A DNA stretch of 36,961 nucleotides. It comes from a virus. Within the stretch, counting starts at the first letter, position 1. Each line of letters begins with the position of its first letter. Below are positions 1 to 7,453 of this stretch, one piece after another. The position numbers were made by a program, and so were the translations under genes. The notes below the pieces were generated by a model. The model had not been told where the DNA came from and ran no database searches. It saw only the letters and a program-made list of their open reading frames with translations. The stretch is from IMG/VR virus record IMGVR_UViG_3300035181_001968, positions 1-36,961 of that record; one strand, written 5' to 3'.

Positions 1-1
1 C

Positions 2-376
2 GGTCGTGGCAGTTACCAGCGTACACGGGTCACGGCACAGGGATTCCCGCGAGGGATTCTGATGCGTCAAAAGCAGGTGCATGGCTTTCAGACCGGAGAT
101 ATGGTTAAGGCCGTGGTACCAGGCGGAAAAAAAGTTGGAACCCATGTCGGGCGCGTAGCAGTCAGGGCATCCGGCAGTTTCAACATCCAGACATCACAAG
201 GTGTCGTACAGGGCATATCCTGCAAGCACTGCAAATTGATTCAGCGTGCAGACGGATATGGTTATTCGACTGTGGCAAAAATGGAGAGTGAACAGGTATG
301 CCACAAAGCAAGGATTGCTCCGCAATCCGCGCTCTACCTCCTCGGCATGAATGCCGGGGTTTCACGCGCAAAATGA
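2..376 (+). CDS. iscB: IscB RNA-guided nuclease, C-terminal part (5' end outside window)
   Basis: The frame is open from base 2 and encodes the C-terminal target-interaction part of an IscB-type OMEGA nuclease. It reads GRGSYQRTR, GFPRG, LMRQK, VHGFQTGDMVKA, GTHVGRVAVRA, GSFNIQ, VVQGISCKHC and RADGYGY, a string I recognise from IscB proteins downstream of the HNH/RuvC nuclease. The ATG at 62 is internal, not a start. IscB uses a guide RNA (omegaRNA) normally encoded just upstream of its gene, so both the nuclease domains and the guide should lie left of base 1. The segment is clearly richer in GC than the AT-rich phage genes that follow, which suggests transfer. Its TGA stop overlaps the ATG of the dNMP kinase. 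Family assignment is strong; activity cannot be judged from this fragment. Confidence 0.88.
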   Translation, partial: GRGSYQRTRVTAQGFPRGILMRQKQVHGFQTGDMVKAVVPGGKKVGTHVGRVAVRASGSFNIQTSQGVVQGISCKHCKLIQRADGYGYSTVAKMESEQVCHKARIAPQSALYLLGMNAGVSRAK

Positions 377-987
377 TGAAACAGCTTAGTTCAAAAACCC
401 CAGTTCTCGTGGGAATTCACGGACCGTTAAACGGTGGGAAAGATACTGTCGCTAACATAATTCAATCAATATTTCCTGAGGATTATCGTCGTTACGCGTT
501 TGCAGAACCCTTAAAGAAAGCAGGAGAAGTTTTGTTTGGATTCACTCGTCATCAAATGGAAGATCGAGTGTTAAAAGAAGCCCCCGATCCTTTCTGGGGA
601 TTCACCCCACGTAAAGCGATTCAGCTTCTTGGAACTGAATATGGTAGAGATAGTTTAAGAGAAGATGTTTGGATCAAGAGGGCAGAGCTTGAATTATTAA
701 AGAATAACAATGATGGATATAAGACAATCATCACTGATGTTCGCTTTGAAAATGAAGCAGCTTGGATTAGGTCAGTACCTAACTCAATCTTGATCTATCT
801 TAAAGTTCCTGGGTTAGAACGTGATGAAAAATACAATCACGCATCAGAAGCTGGGATTGAGCTAATTGATACTGATTTTGTTATCATTAATGATAAAAGC
901 TTAGGGATAAATAATCTATTTCGACAGATTGAACATGTCTTCACTGATCGAGATGTTGAATTCTTTCTACCTGAATTTTCGGAATAA
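373..987 (+). CDS. deoxynucleoside monophosphate kinase
   Basis: P-loop kinase of the T4 gene 1 family, which phosphorylates dNMPs to dNDPs for phage DNA synthesis. The N-terminal sequence VGIHGPLNGGKDT holds the Walker A-like loop (GxxxxGKD(T/S)). Mid-protein AIQLLGTEYGR and a TDVRFENE motif with acidic and arginine residues fit the family, as does HASEAG near the C-terminus (T4 has HITEAG). From the ATG at 373 it is 204 residues, slightly shorter than the T4 enzyme. Two ATGs in a row (373 and 376) overlap the iscB stop. An in-frame ATG at 298 lies inside iscB coding sequence and is unlikely to be used. No clear ribosome binding site is visible, so translation may be coupled to iscB, or the original leader may have been replaced when iscB inserted. 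Confidence 0.85.
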   Translation: MMKQLSSKTPVLVGIHGPLNGGKDTVANIIQSIFPEDYRRYAFAEPLKKAGEVLFGFTRHQMEDRVLKEAPDPFWGFTPRKAIQLLGTEYGRDSLREDVWIKRAELELLKNNNDGYKTIITDVRFENEAAWIRSVPNSILIYLKVPGLERDEKYNHASEAGIELIDTDFVIINDKSLGINNLFRQIEHVFTDRDVEFFLPEFSE

Positions 988-989
988 TC

Positions 990-1706
990 ATGAAATTAAT
1001 TTTAAGCGTTCTGTTGTTTATTAGCTTTAACGCTTTTGCTGACTGTAGTGATATGGCTCCCAAGGGATTGCCGATTACCACCACAAAAACTAGTTTAATC
1101 TGTCATAAAACTTATCTAGTCAAATACGATCCTGTCTGTAAGATCCCAGCTATCGTAGTTGAGCACTTGATACCATCAGAGATCGGTGGAACTGAACCCA
1201 GAGTTCAATTTAGACCTGATCCAGATTTAAGCTCTGAAACTAGAGCAGAACTAAGTGATTATGTAAAATCAGGTTATGACCGAGGACATCTGGCTCCTGC
1301 AGGTGACATGAAAACTGATTCAACAGCAATGATCGAGAGCTTTTATCTATCAAACATTGTTCCACAAGCTCCAAAGAATAATAGGGGAGTTTGGAAACGA
1401 ATTGAAATGAGAGCTAGAGCTCTCGCAGTAAAGTATAATGGAGTTTATGTCATCTCAGGATCAATTATTGGATCTGATCTTAAGATCGGAAACAGAGTAT
1501 GTGTACCTACACAGCTCTATAAGGTGATTGTTAATAACAATCTTAGCATGGGAGTTGCTTATCTTTTACCTAATACCAATGAAGTGGGCAACAGAAAGAT
1601 TTCTGAATTTGAAACTACGATTAATACAGTTGAGTTCACTGCTAAAGCTAACTTATTCCCTCAGTTGTCAATTGATGAAACTAGCAAGATTGGGAACTTT
1701 AAGTGA
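990..1706 (+). CDS. secreted DNA/RNA non-specific endonuclease (NUC1 family)
   Basis: A 238-residue protein with a typical signal peptide (hydrophobic residues 3-14, likely cleavage after AFA-17), so the product should reach the periplasm or beyond. The catalytic DRGH motif is at residues 97-100, followed by LAPAGDM and then NIVPQAPKNNRGVW, the metal-binding and substrate region of the beta-beta-alpha-Me Serratia/NucA family. Several cysteines suggest disulfides, as expected outside the cytoplasm. It starts 3 bases after the dNMP kinase stop. A secreted nuclease in a lytic phage could degrade incoming competing DNA in the periplasm or released host DNA. That role is inference; the family call is firm. 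Confidence 0.88.
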   Translation: MKLILSVLLFISFNAFADCSDMAPKGLPITTTKTSLICHKTYLVKYDPVCKIPAIVVEHLIPSEIGGTEPRVQFRPDPDLSSETRAELSDYVKSGYDRGHLAPAGDMKTDSTAMIESFYLSNIVPQAPKNNRGVWKRIEMRARALAVKYNGVYVISGSIIGSDLKIGNRVCVPTQLYKVIVNNNLSMGVAYLLPNTNEVGNRKISEFETTINTVEFTAKANLFPQLSIDETSKIGNFK

Positions 1707-1753
1707 GATGATTTCAGAACAAGTAGAGAAACATAAATTTGTCAACGTTCTTG

Positions 1754-1782
1754 TTTACTTTTCAATCATAAAGTGATAAAAT
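1754..1782 (+). promoter_or_regulatory. T4-like early promoter for RNA ligase
   Basis: TTTACT at 1754-1759 and TAAAAT at 1777-1782 are separated by 17 bases, with the wider context TTGTTTACTTTT. The same pattern recurs at 8738, 18683, 20121, 25266 and 27986. It matches the strong sigma70-type early promoters of T4-like phages. Confidence 0.8.
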
Positions 1783-1783
1783 A

Positions 1784-1806
1784 CTCCTAAGTTAATGATT
1801 TAGGAG
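1784..1806 (+). promoter_or_regulatory. hairpin that covers the RNA ligase Shine-Dalgarno
   Basis: CTCCTAA (1784-1790) can pair fully with TTAGGAG (1800-1806), which contains the GGAG ribosome binding site of the ATG at 1813. The 5' arm lies between the -10 box and the expected start of transcription (about 1789). Read-through transcripts from upstream would fold this hairpin, while transcripts from the local promoter would lack most of the 5' arm. Pairing is seen in the sequence; the switch is inferred. Confidence 0.6.
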
Positions 1807-1812
1807 CTTCAA

Positions 1813-2997
1813 ATGTATCTTAAGCTAGGTGAAAGTATATTCCCAGTTATCTTTAATGACGTTGCAATGCGTCATGAATTAAGTGAAAAGACCGAGATTC
1901 GATTCATGGAGCAACCTAACGGAACTATAGTTTGCTCCTACATTGTAGCTGCTGAAGATACGTTTGATTCACCTTTCTCACGTGAAGCCCGAGGTATCGT
2001 TTTTGATGCTTCTGGAGAGATCATCTCCCGTCCACTGCATAAGTTCTTTAACGTCAACGAACGTACTGAAACTCAACTGGCTAACATTGATTGGACTGAT
2101 GTTTCGCGGGTGATGGTAAAGCGTGACGGATCGATGATTCACACTGTAGCGATCAAAGATGGCTTAAAACTGTTTGATCTGAAATCAAAGAAATCTTTTT
2201 CTTCTGACGTGGTCTTGCAGGCTGAAGAATGGCTGTCACAAGATCCATGGCGTTACGGTGCATATCATGCTCTTTGTACTTACGCAGTGACGCACGACTT
2301 GACTGCGATCTTTGAGTGGACTTCACCTACTGCCCGAATCGTGCTTCACTATCCAGAGAACGAACTGCAGCTCTTACACATACGTGAAAACAATACTGGA
2401 CGTTACTTTACAAAAGCTGAACTTATTAAGCTCAGCCGTGAGTGTCACGTTCCGTTGGTTAAAGATGATGAATCCATTCAAGATCTAATCGCAAACAATC
2501 CAAAATCCTGGGTAGAGATCGCTCAAGCGATTGAAGGTGTTGAAGGTTGGGTGATTCAATTCAACAACGGTGACATGGTCAAACTAAAAACAAAGTGGTA
2601 CCTTGAACGTCACCGTGCAATGACGTTCTTGCGTGAACGTGACATCGCATTGATGACCTTACATGAGAGCATTGATGATCTAAAATCGCTGTTGGTAGGT
2701 GAAGGTGCTGACATTACTGAAATCTTGAAGATTGAAGCTGACGTTGTACACCGAATCGATGAAATGATTGAATCTATTACATCAACGTTTGAACAGTGGA
2801 AACACCTTGAACGTAAAGACTTTGCGTTGAAATTCGGACGTACAGGTGAAGATCATGCTCACTTTGGTTTGATGATGCACTTGTATTCAGAAAAAGAACC
2901 TGATTACAAAAATTATTTTGAAAAAAATTATCTTAAAGAAATTTATTCTTTGCGTCAACTTAACATACTACAGTCAGTTGCTGAGATAGAGCAATGA
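1813..2997 (+). CDS. rnlA: RNA ligase 1 (T4 Rnl1-type tRNA repair ligase)
   Basis: ATP-dependent RNA ligase of the T4 Rnl1 family, 394 residues against 374 in T4. The nucleotidyl-accepting lysine is K103 in KRDGS (motif I, KxDG). Upstream REARGIVF and SRPLHKFFN match the T4 segments around CRGI and SRPMEKFFN. FEWTSPTARIVL corresponds to motif III/IIIa, GVEGWVIQF to motif IV, and VKLKTKWYL to motif V. In T4, Rnl1 with polynucleotide kinase/phosphatase reseals tRNAs cut in the anticodon loop by host nucleases such as PrrC. No kinase/phosphatase partner is in this window. The gene has its own early promoter and a hairpin over its ribosome binding site. Its presence in a genome with discontinuous tRNA genes (19689-19994, 25302-25463) deserves attention. 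Confidence 0.92.
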   Translation: MYLKLGESIFPVIFNDVAMRHELSEKTEIRFMEQPNGTIVCSYIVAAEDTFDSPFSREARGIVFDASGEIISRPLHKFFNVNERTETQLANIDWTDVSRVMVKRDGSMIHTVAIKDGLKLFDLKSKKSFSSDVVLQAEEWLSQDPWRYGAYHALCTYAVTHDLTAIFEWTSPTARIVLHYPENELQLLHIRENNTGRYFTKAELIKLSRECHVPLVKDDESIQDLIANNPKSWVEIAQAIEGVEGWVIQFNNGDMVKLKTKWYLERHRAMTFLRERDIALMTLHESIDDLKSLLVGEGADITEILKIEADVVHRIDEMIESITSTFEQWKHLERKDFALKFGRTGEDHAHFGLMMHLYSEKEPDYKNYFEKNYLKEIYSLRQLNILQSVAEIEQ

Positions 2998-3061
2998 AAT
3001 GACTCAATGACAATGAAATAATTCTGTTTCAAGAAGAACTATCTTCTTTGCTGGAGAAAGC

Positions 3062-4405
3062 ATGACAATAGAAAAGAAAACTTTAGTATGCTCAGATGCT
3101 GTGAATAACAACAATAAATTTTGGAGCTATGAGTATGACACTGACACATCAATATGTATCGTTAAGTACGGACGAGTAGGTAAAACCGCTACTGAAGATC
3201 CTCCTAAGCACATGTCACGTTCTGAACTTGACACCAAGATCCGTGAAAAACTGCGTGCTCGCGGAAAAGAAGGTACCCCTACCTATAAACCTCCTTATCG
3301 TGAAATCGCAGTTGTGATTGACACGGTTCCCACAGATCCAGCAGCTAATCTATCAAAAGAAGTTGTGCGTGAAGCGGCAAAAAGTCAACTTGCAAAAAAT
3401 AATAGTGAGCTATCAACCCTCGTTGAACGCTTAGTTGAAGCTAATCGCCACGAGTTGATAAAAACTTCAGGTGGTCAGATGGACATTGATCTCAAGACAG
3501 GGATCATCTCTACTCCGATCGGAGTAATTACAAAAGATACAGTAAAACAAGCGCGTGACATACTGGATAACTTGTCGATCTATGTCAATAAGCATGACTT
3601 TGATGCTAAACAGTACATTGAGTACTTGAACTCTTACTTGATGATGGTTCCACAACAAGTAGGACATGCACGAGGTTGGTATAAGAACTTTTTCAATACA
3701 CACAACACCCTAACAAAACAAAGCTCTTTGCTTGACCAGCTTGAAGCTTCGGCTGACTTGGCTGAAAGTCGTTTACTTGCGGCTAAGAATGGAGCCGTTC
3801 AAACCGCAATTTCAGATACACCTGACATCTTCAATGCAAAGCTGAATATCTTGACTGATAAGGCTGACATCGCCAAGATCGAAAAACTGTTCTATGACAC
3901 GATTAATGCTAATCATGATTCAAAAAATATGAAACCTGTACGTTTCTATGAAGTTGAGATCCCACATACAAAAGCAGCATTTGAAGCTGACGGTGCTAAG
4001 CTGCACAACATTCAGCTTCTATGGCATGGAACTCGTGTTTTCAATGTTTTATCTATTTTAAAGAATGGATTATTCTGCCCTCCAAAATCTGGATCCTTCC
4101 ATGTAACAGGCCGTATGTTTGGTGATGGAATTTATGGTTCAGATCAATCTTCTAAAGCGTTAAATTATTCAAGAGGTGGAACTTGGGATCATGGTCCAAT
4201 TGATAAATCGTGTTTTATGTTTTTAGTAAATTTTGGATTAGGTGATATGTACATTCCAAAGAGTTCATATGAAACTTTACCAAAACCCGGATATCATTCA
4301 ACATTTGCAAAACCAGGAGTATCTGGAATTCTTAATAATGAATTTATTGTTTATCGTAGCAGTCAAGTTGATATTAGATATCTAATTGAATTTGAAGAAA
4401 AATAG
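3062..4405 (+). CDS. poly(ADP-ribose) polymerase-like protein (WGR + helical + ART domains)
   Basis: A 447-residue PARP-family ADP-ribosyltransferase with three recognisable parts. Residues about 8-80 form a WGR-like domain (FWSYEYD, IVKYGRVGK). Residues about 115-245 align by eye with the PARP regulatory helical domain (TPIGVITKDTVKQARDIL resembles the PLGKLSKRQI region; NSYLMMVPQQVG resembles NRFYTLIPHDFG). Residues about 290-447 are the catalytic domain: LLWHGTR (H322), MFGDGIYGSD (Y358), NYS (Y369) and NNEFIVYRSSQVDIRYL (E427). H322-Y358-E427 reproduces the H-Y-E triad, so it should be active. Two nicotinamide- or adenosine-contact positions of PARP1 differ (Y889 to R351, S904 to A366). 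The site GGAGAAAGC precedes the ATG. The target is unknown; a Nudix hydrolase lies downstream. Confidence 0.93.
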   Translation: MTIEKKTLVCSDAVNNNNKFWSYEYDTDTSICIVKYGRVGKTATEDPPKHMSRSELDTKIREKLRARGKEGTPTYKPPYREIAVVIDTVPTDPAANLSKEVVREAAKSQLAKNNSELSTLVERLVEANRHELIKTSGGQMDIDLKTGIISTPIGVITKDTVKQARDILDNLSIYVNKHDFDAKQYIEYLNSYLMMVPQQVGHARGWYKNFFNTHNTLTKQSSLLDQLEASADLAESRLLAAKNGAVQTAISDTPDIFNAKLNILTDKADIAKIEKLFYDTINANHDSKNMKPVRFYEVEIPHTKAAFEADGAKLHNIQLLWHGTRVFNVLSILKNGLFCPPKSGSFHVTGRMFGDGIYGSDQSSKALNYSRGGTWDHGPIDKSCFMFLVNFGLGDMYIPKSSYETLPKPGYHSTFAKPGVSGILNNEFIVYRSSQVDIRYLIEFEEK

Positions 4406-4515
4406 ATTGAATTTTATTTCTGGTATGTAATGTAAATGATATTTTTTACCCATGTGACATTGGAATATGGCGTGATGAATTTGACTTTAATGCAAACATT
4501 ACACTTGTCCCAAAA

Positions 4516-4704
4516 ATGAAGACTAACTACAAACTATTTTATGACCGTATTGAATTGATAGAGTTTCTCAAACGACACGGAGTGAGGATGAATGATCCGT
4601 CTCATCCACTCACATTTACAAAACATCACGGTAGCCATCCAACGCTAGGTGATAATGTATATGATGTACGCCAAATGTTATTATTGGGTTGGGTTACTGA
4701 ATGA
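4516..4704 (+). CDS. small protein of unknown function
   Basis: A 62-residue protein with no family I recognise (KTNYKLFYDRIELIEFLKRHG, ending LLLGWVTE). Its stop overlaps the Nudix start (ATGA), so it probably belongs to that operon. No convincing ribosome binding site precedes 4516. The same frame is open back to about 4410 without a normal start codon and reads plausibly (YPCDIGIWRDEFDF). The gene may therefore be longer with a non-standard start, or its 5' end may be damaged. Bases 4406-4515 hold nothing else I can name. Confidence 0.5.
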   Translation: MKTNYKLFYDRIELIEFLKRHGVRMNDPSHPLTFTKHHGSHPTLGDNVYDVRQMLLLGWVTE

Positions 4705-5141
4705 AAAAATCTTGTGCTTGTGGTTTTATAATTGAAGAGCCCCGTGGTTGGCTTCTTTGTCACCCTACGAACAGTGGAAATCGATGGGACTTTCCGAAAG
4801 GTGGTTCTGAAGTTGGTGAAGACCATCTTGTTGCTGCTAAACGAGAGCTTTTAGAAGAGACGGGCTTAGTATTAACATCCAATCAAGATATCATTGATCT
4901 AGGACAACATCCTTATCAAGATAATCGCGATCTACATCTTTACTATGTCAAAGTTGATAAAATTGATACTAAAGTGATGCACTGCACTTCAATGGTACTA
5001 AATCCAAAGGGGAAAAACTTTCCAGAAATGGATGCATTTGTAGTGTTTCCTAAAGATTTAGTTCTCAGTAAGGTGGGAAATCGATTGAAAACATGGATTA
5101 CAAAGTTTATTCCAAAGGAGATTTTTAGTGAAGCCAGTTAA
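4701..5141 (+). CDS. Nudix hydrolase
   Basis: A 146-residue Nudix enzyme that hydrolyses a nucleoside diphosphate linked to another group. The Nudix box is complete at residues 34-56: G34, E40, R48-E49, then LLEETGL with E52 and E53 as metal ligands. A typical first beta strand with a FPKGG turn precedes it. T4 encodes a related enzyme (NudE) reported to act on ADP-ribose, NADH and diadenosine polyphosphates; whether this one shares that substrate cannot be read from the sequence. It overlaps both neighbours and lies about 300 bases after the PARP gene, so a role in clearing ADP-ribose is attractive but unproven. Confidence 0.9.
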   Translation: MKKSCACGFIIEEPRGWLLCHPTNSGNRWDFPKGGSEVGEDHLVAAKRELLEETGLVLTSNQDIIDLGQHPYQDNRDLHLYYVKVDKIDTKVMHCTSMVLNPKGKNFPEMDAFVVFPKDLVLSKVGNRLKTWITKFIPKEIFSEAS

Positions 5142-5316
5142 ATTGTTAGAGTTAATTGATTCTGAACGAGCTGCCAAGATCTTAGACATTCCGATCTTAG
5201 CTTTAGGACAAATGATGTTTGATGGAAAGATCACGATCTATCCAGGGTTTATGTACAACAAAGAAGAAGTTATTGAAATTGCAAAGAAAGAAGATTACTT
5301 AAAAACGTTACGATAA
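5128..5316 (+). CDS. small protein, possible HTH/excisionase-like
   Basis: A 62-residue protein with a GTG start at 5128 chosen because AAGGAG lies about 6 bases upstream inside the end of the Nudix gene. The sequence (ERAAKILDIPILALGQMM, then GKITIYPG and YNKEEVIEIAK) has the rhythm of an excisionase/MerR-like helix-turn-helix with a small wing, but the match is weak and no function is assigned. It overlaps the Nudix gene by 14 bases and is followed 10 bases later by the next gene, consistent with one operon. Confidence 0.6.
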   Translation: MKPVKLLELIDSERAAKILDIPILALGQMMFDGKITIYPGFMYNKEEVIEIAKKEDYLKTLR

Positions 5317-5326
5317 AGGAAATAAA

Positions 5327-5953
5327 ATGAGAAAGCCAGAAACTCAATACATCATTCGTGGATTCAACCTAGTTGATGAAACATTTCAAGCTCCTACTGG
5401 ATTGATTGAAGAAAAAAAATCGTTCAAAGAGATGGTAGTAGTAAAACAACATGAAGCTATCGTTGCTATGATGTGTGATGATGACTTCATAACCATGACG
5501 GTCCCTTATATAAATTCGATCAAGTATACTCTTGATGTCCTGGGAAGTGATGAGATGGAAGCGCTTGATCCCAAGAATATGGTTTATGTGGTAGATCTGA
5601 AGATCACGATAGCTGAAACTGACAAGTTGGAAGTTAAGCGCTTGAAGAGTTCTATCCGTGAAGATCTTAAGCGCTGGGCTGAAAAATCCAGGGTAAAAAA
5701 TCTGCGTGGATGGCGTGTCAATGCTATCAAGACTCCCAAGTATGAATACCTTGATGATGTTACTGTAGTGAGCACCCAAGTGATTCTAAGTAATGCAGTG
5801 ATTTACAGTGACATGACTTGTACTATCTCTCCACTTGATTACATATCTGGGATGACTGACCTTAGGCATCTTTACAAACGTCTGAAAAAAGATCTACCTT
5901 TGGTTGAACTTCGTTACAAGCACTCACTGTTTGGTAGCGGAGAGGTGAAATGA
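5327..5953 (+). CDS. conserved phage protein, unknown function
   Basis: A 208-residue soluble protein with a good ribosome binding site (AAAGGA) before the ATG. I do not recognise the family. The middle (residues about 90-150) is rich in charged helices (KLEVKRLKSSIREDLKRW) and the rest is mixed alpha/beta. There is no signal peptide or membrane segment. Its stop overlaps the start of the next gene (ATGA), so the two are co-translated. It sits among nucleotide and ADP-ribose genes. Confidence 0.7.
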   Translation: MRKPETQYIIRGFNLVDETFQAPTGLIEEKKSFKEMVVVKQHEAIVAMMCDDDFITMTVPYINSIKYTLDVLGSDEMEALDPKNMVYVVDLKITIAETDKLEVKRLKSSIREDLKRWAEKSRVKNLRGWRVNAIKTPKYEYLDDVTVVSTQVILSNAVIYSDMTCTISPLDYISGMTDLRHLYKRLKKDLPLVELRYKHSLFGSGEVK

Positions 5954-6264
5954 GCTTTGTGCTTGTAAAGTTTCAAGCTAACTATGCTGATGAATTTGAC
6001 GTATACGGGTTTGCTGTATTTCAAGCCTCAACATGGGAAGAGATCAAAGAGCTAGCCAGAGATCTTGACTGGTCAAATCCAATTGAAAGATACTTTGGTA
6101 CTAATGAAGCGATTACGTTTAAATCTTACGCCGACTATATACATCATTTTAAAGTAACTACTATATCTGAAGCTGAATTCTTAATGCTTAAGAAATTATT
6201 TGGGACTGAGAAAGATAAGATATGTCCTGCTTACTTTGGTCAGTTCTTAACCGTTACTGATTAG
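5950..6264 (+). CDS. small conserved phage protein, unknown function
   Basis: A 104-residue acidic protein (VLVKFQANYADEFDVYGFAVF, then W-rich and acidic stretches). It starts in the ATGA overlap with the preceding gene. The pattern of an opening beta strand with DEFDV, followed by helices, is seen in small phage proteins of unknown role. No domain is assigned. It is the last gene before a promoter and hairpin at 6276-6329. Confidence 0.65.
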   Translation: MSFVLVKFQANYADEFDVYGFAVFQASTWEEIKELARDLDWSNPIERYFGTNEAITFKSYADYIHHFKVTTISEAEFLMLKKLFGTEKDKICPAYFGQFLTVTD

Positions 6265-6275
6265 ATCAAGTAAAA

Positions 6276-6304
6276 TATACTTCTTTTGAAATAGATGTTA
6301 AAAT
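6276..6304 (+). promoter_or_regulatory. early-type promoter for the MazG-like gene
   Basis: TATACT at 6276-6281 and TAAAAT at 6299-6304 are 17 bases apart. This is one base off the TTTACT consensus seen at the other promoters of this window. The expected start is near 6311. Confidence 0.6.
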
Positions 6305-6329
6305 GCTCCTATGATTTTTAATAGGAGCA
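6304..6329 (+). promoter_or_regulatory. hairpin that covers the MazG Shine-Dalgarno
   Basis: TGCTCCTAT (6304-6312) pairs fully with ATAGGAGCA (6321-6329) around an 8-base loop. The 3' arm contains the GGAG (6324-6327) used by the ATG at 6337. As at 1784, the 5' arm falls between the -10 box and +1, so only read-through RNA would form the whole hairpin. Confidence 0.65.
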
Positions 6330-6336
6330 TTACTTT

Positions 6337-6996
6337 ATGCATTATTGTACTGACGTAAAAGCCTTTCATGATAAGTTCGGTCTAAAAACTCCCTCAAAAT
6401 TTACTTTCATTCCAGAAGATCTACATCACTTTCGCTCTAAGTTCTTTCACGAAGAACTTACAGAATTCTTCCAAGGTGTACAAGAAAATGATCTAGCAGG
6501 TGCTATTGATGCTTTGATCGATCTTGTATACATCACCTGTGGTTGTGCCCTGCTCTACGGAATCCAACCCGAAGAGTTTACTAAGATGGCTAAAACACAT
6601 GAAGGTATCTTCACTTACCACTTTTCAAATGTTAATTTTATTGATGGACCTCACTTACTTGACTTTGATAAGTCAAGAGAACTTTACACTGTATTAGCAA
6701 TTGCAATCATTGACTATGAGTGCGGTTATGATCAGAAAGATGAAGAAAAGATCAAGAACGCTTTGACCTCAATCTACGTGAACTGTTTATTTGGAGCAAA
6801 TGACATGGGATTCACCCCTGAAATGTGGGATGAACTTTGGGCTGATGTGCAAAAATGTAATTTATCAAAAGAACGTGCAAAAAAAGCTTCTGATTCTAAG
6901 CGTGGATCTGATTGGGACGTTGTCAAGCCCAGCGGTTGGATTGCACCTCAAACTGAAGCTCTAGTGAAAAAGTTTGTATCTCAAAGTAATATATGA
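6337..6996 (+). CDS. MazG-like nucleotide pyrophosphohydrolase
   Basis: A 219-residue protein of the all-alpha NTP pyrophosphatase (MazG / PRA-PH-like) superfamily, which cleaves (d)NTPs to monophosphate and pyrophosphate. The metal-binding signature is visible: HEELTEFF (EExxE) then AIDALIDLVYI (DxxxD), as in many phage enzymes. The C-terminal NLSKERAKKASDSKRGS matches the usual family tail where a conserved MSK(L) and a lysine-rich loop bind phosphate. A roughly 60-residue segment between the helices makes it longer than the common 120-150-residue form. In phages such enzymes trim nucleotide pools or lower alarmone levels; which applies here is not visible. Confidence 0.8.
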   Translation: MHYCTDVKAFHDKFGLKTPSKFTFIPEDLHHFRSKFFHEELTEFFQGVQENDLAGAIDALIDLVYITCGCALLYGIQPEEFTKMAKTHEGIFTYHFSNVNFIDGPHLLDFDKSRELYTVLAIAIIDYECGYDQKDEEKIKNALTSIYVNCLFGANDMGFTPEMWDELWADVQKCNLSKERAKKASDSKRGSDWDVVKPSGWIAPQTEALVKKFVSQSNI

Positions 6997-7002
6997 ACAC
7001 TT

Positions 7003-7398
7003 ATGGTCGAGCTTAAAATGGACAAACGAATCGGTAAATTTCGAATAAGCCGAGAGATTATAGAAAACCATCCAGAAACAGCTAGAGCAATTATAGAACG
7101 ATGTACTGTGATTAAGGGTGAATGGGTTCTCTACTCAAGTGCGCTAGAATGTCTAGCCTTTTCACCTGAGTTTGACGAACTTCCGCTAGATGAATTTCCA
7201 CTACTAGATGAGCCTGTGCCTATGTATATAGTAGAGATCAGTGAGAATGGAACTTTCATCGAATTCAAGCGCATGATAGACTTCGGAGATCATATCTCAC
7301 CTACCAATAGCTCCGAACACCATTTTCGCGGCAAAGTAGAGCAGGATTGTGCCGAACAGCATCGCCGGGATCTTTGGTCAACGTATTTTCCTCGATAG
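7003..7398 (+). CDS. small phage protein, unknown function
   Basis: A 131-residue protein; a second in-frame ATG at 7018 may be the true start, since no strong ribosome binding site decides between them. The middle is strongly acidic and proline-containing (PEFDELPLDEFPLLDEP). The N-terminus (KFRISREIIENHPETARAII) resembles short phage proteins that carry no named domain. It lies between the MazG-like gene and a small coiled-coil gene. No function is assigned. Confidence 0.55.
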   Translation: MVELKMDKRIGKFRISREIIENHPETARAIIERCTVIKGEWVLYSSALECLAFSPEFDELPLDEFPLLDEPVPMYIVEISENGTFIEFKRMIDFGDHISPTNSSEHHFRGKVEQDCAEQHRRDLWSTYFPR

Positions 7399-7453
7399 TA
7401 TGAATGGGCCAATAAAAATATTACGCACACTGCAACCAAAAATGGGATGAAAT

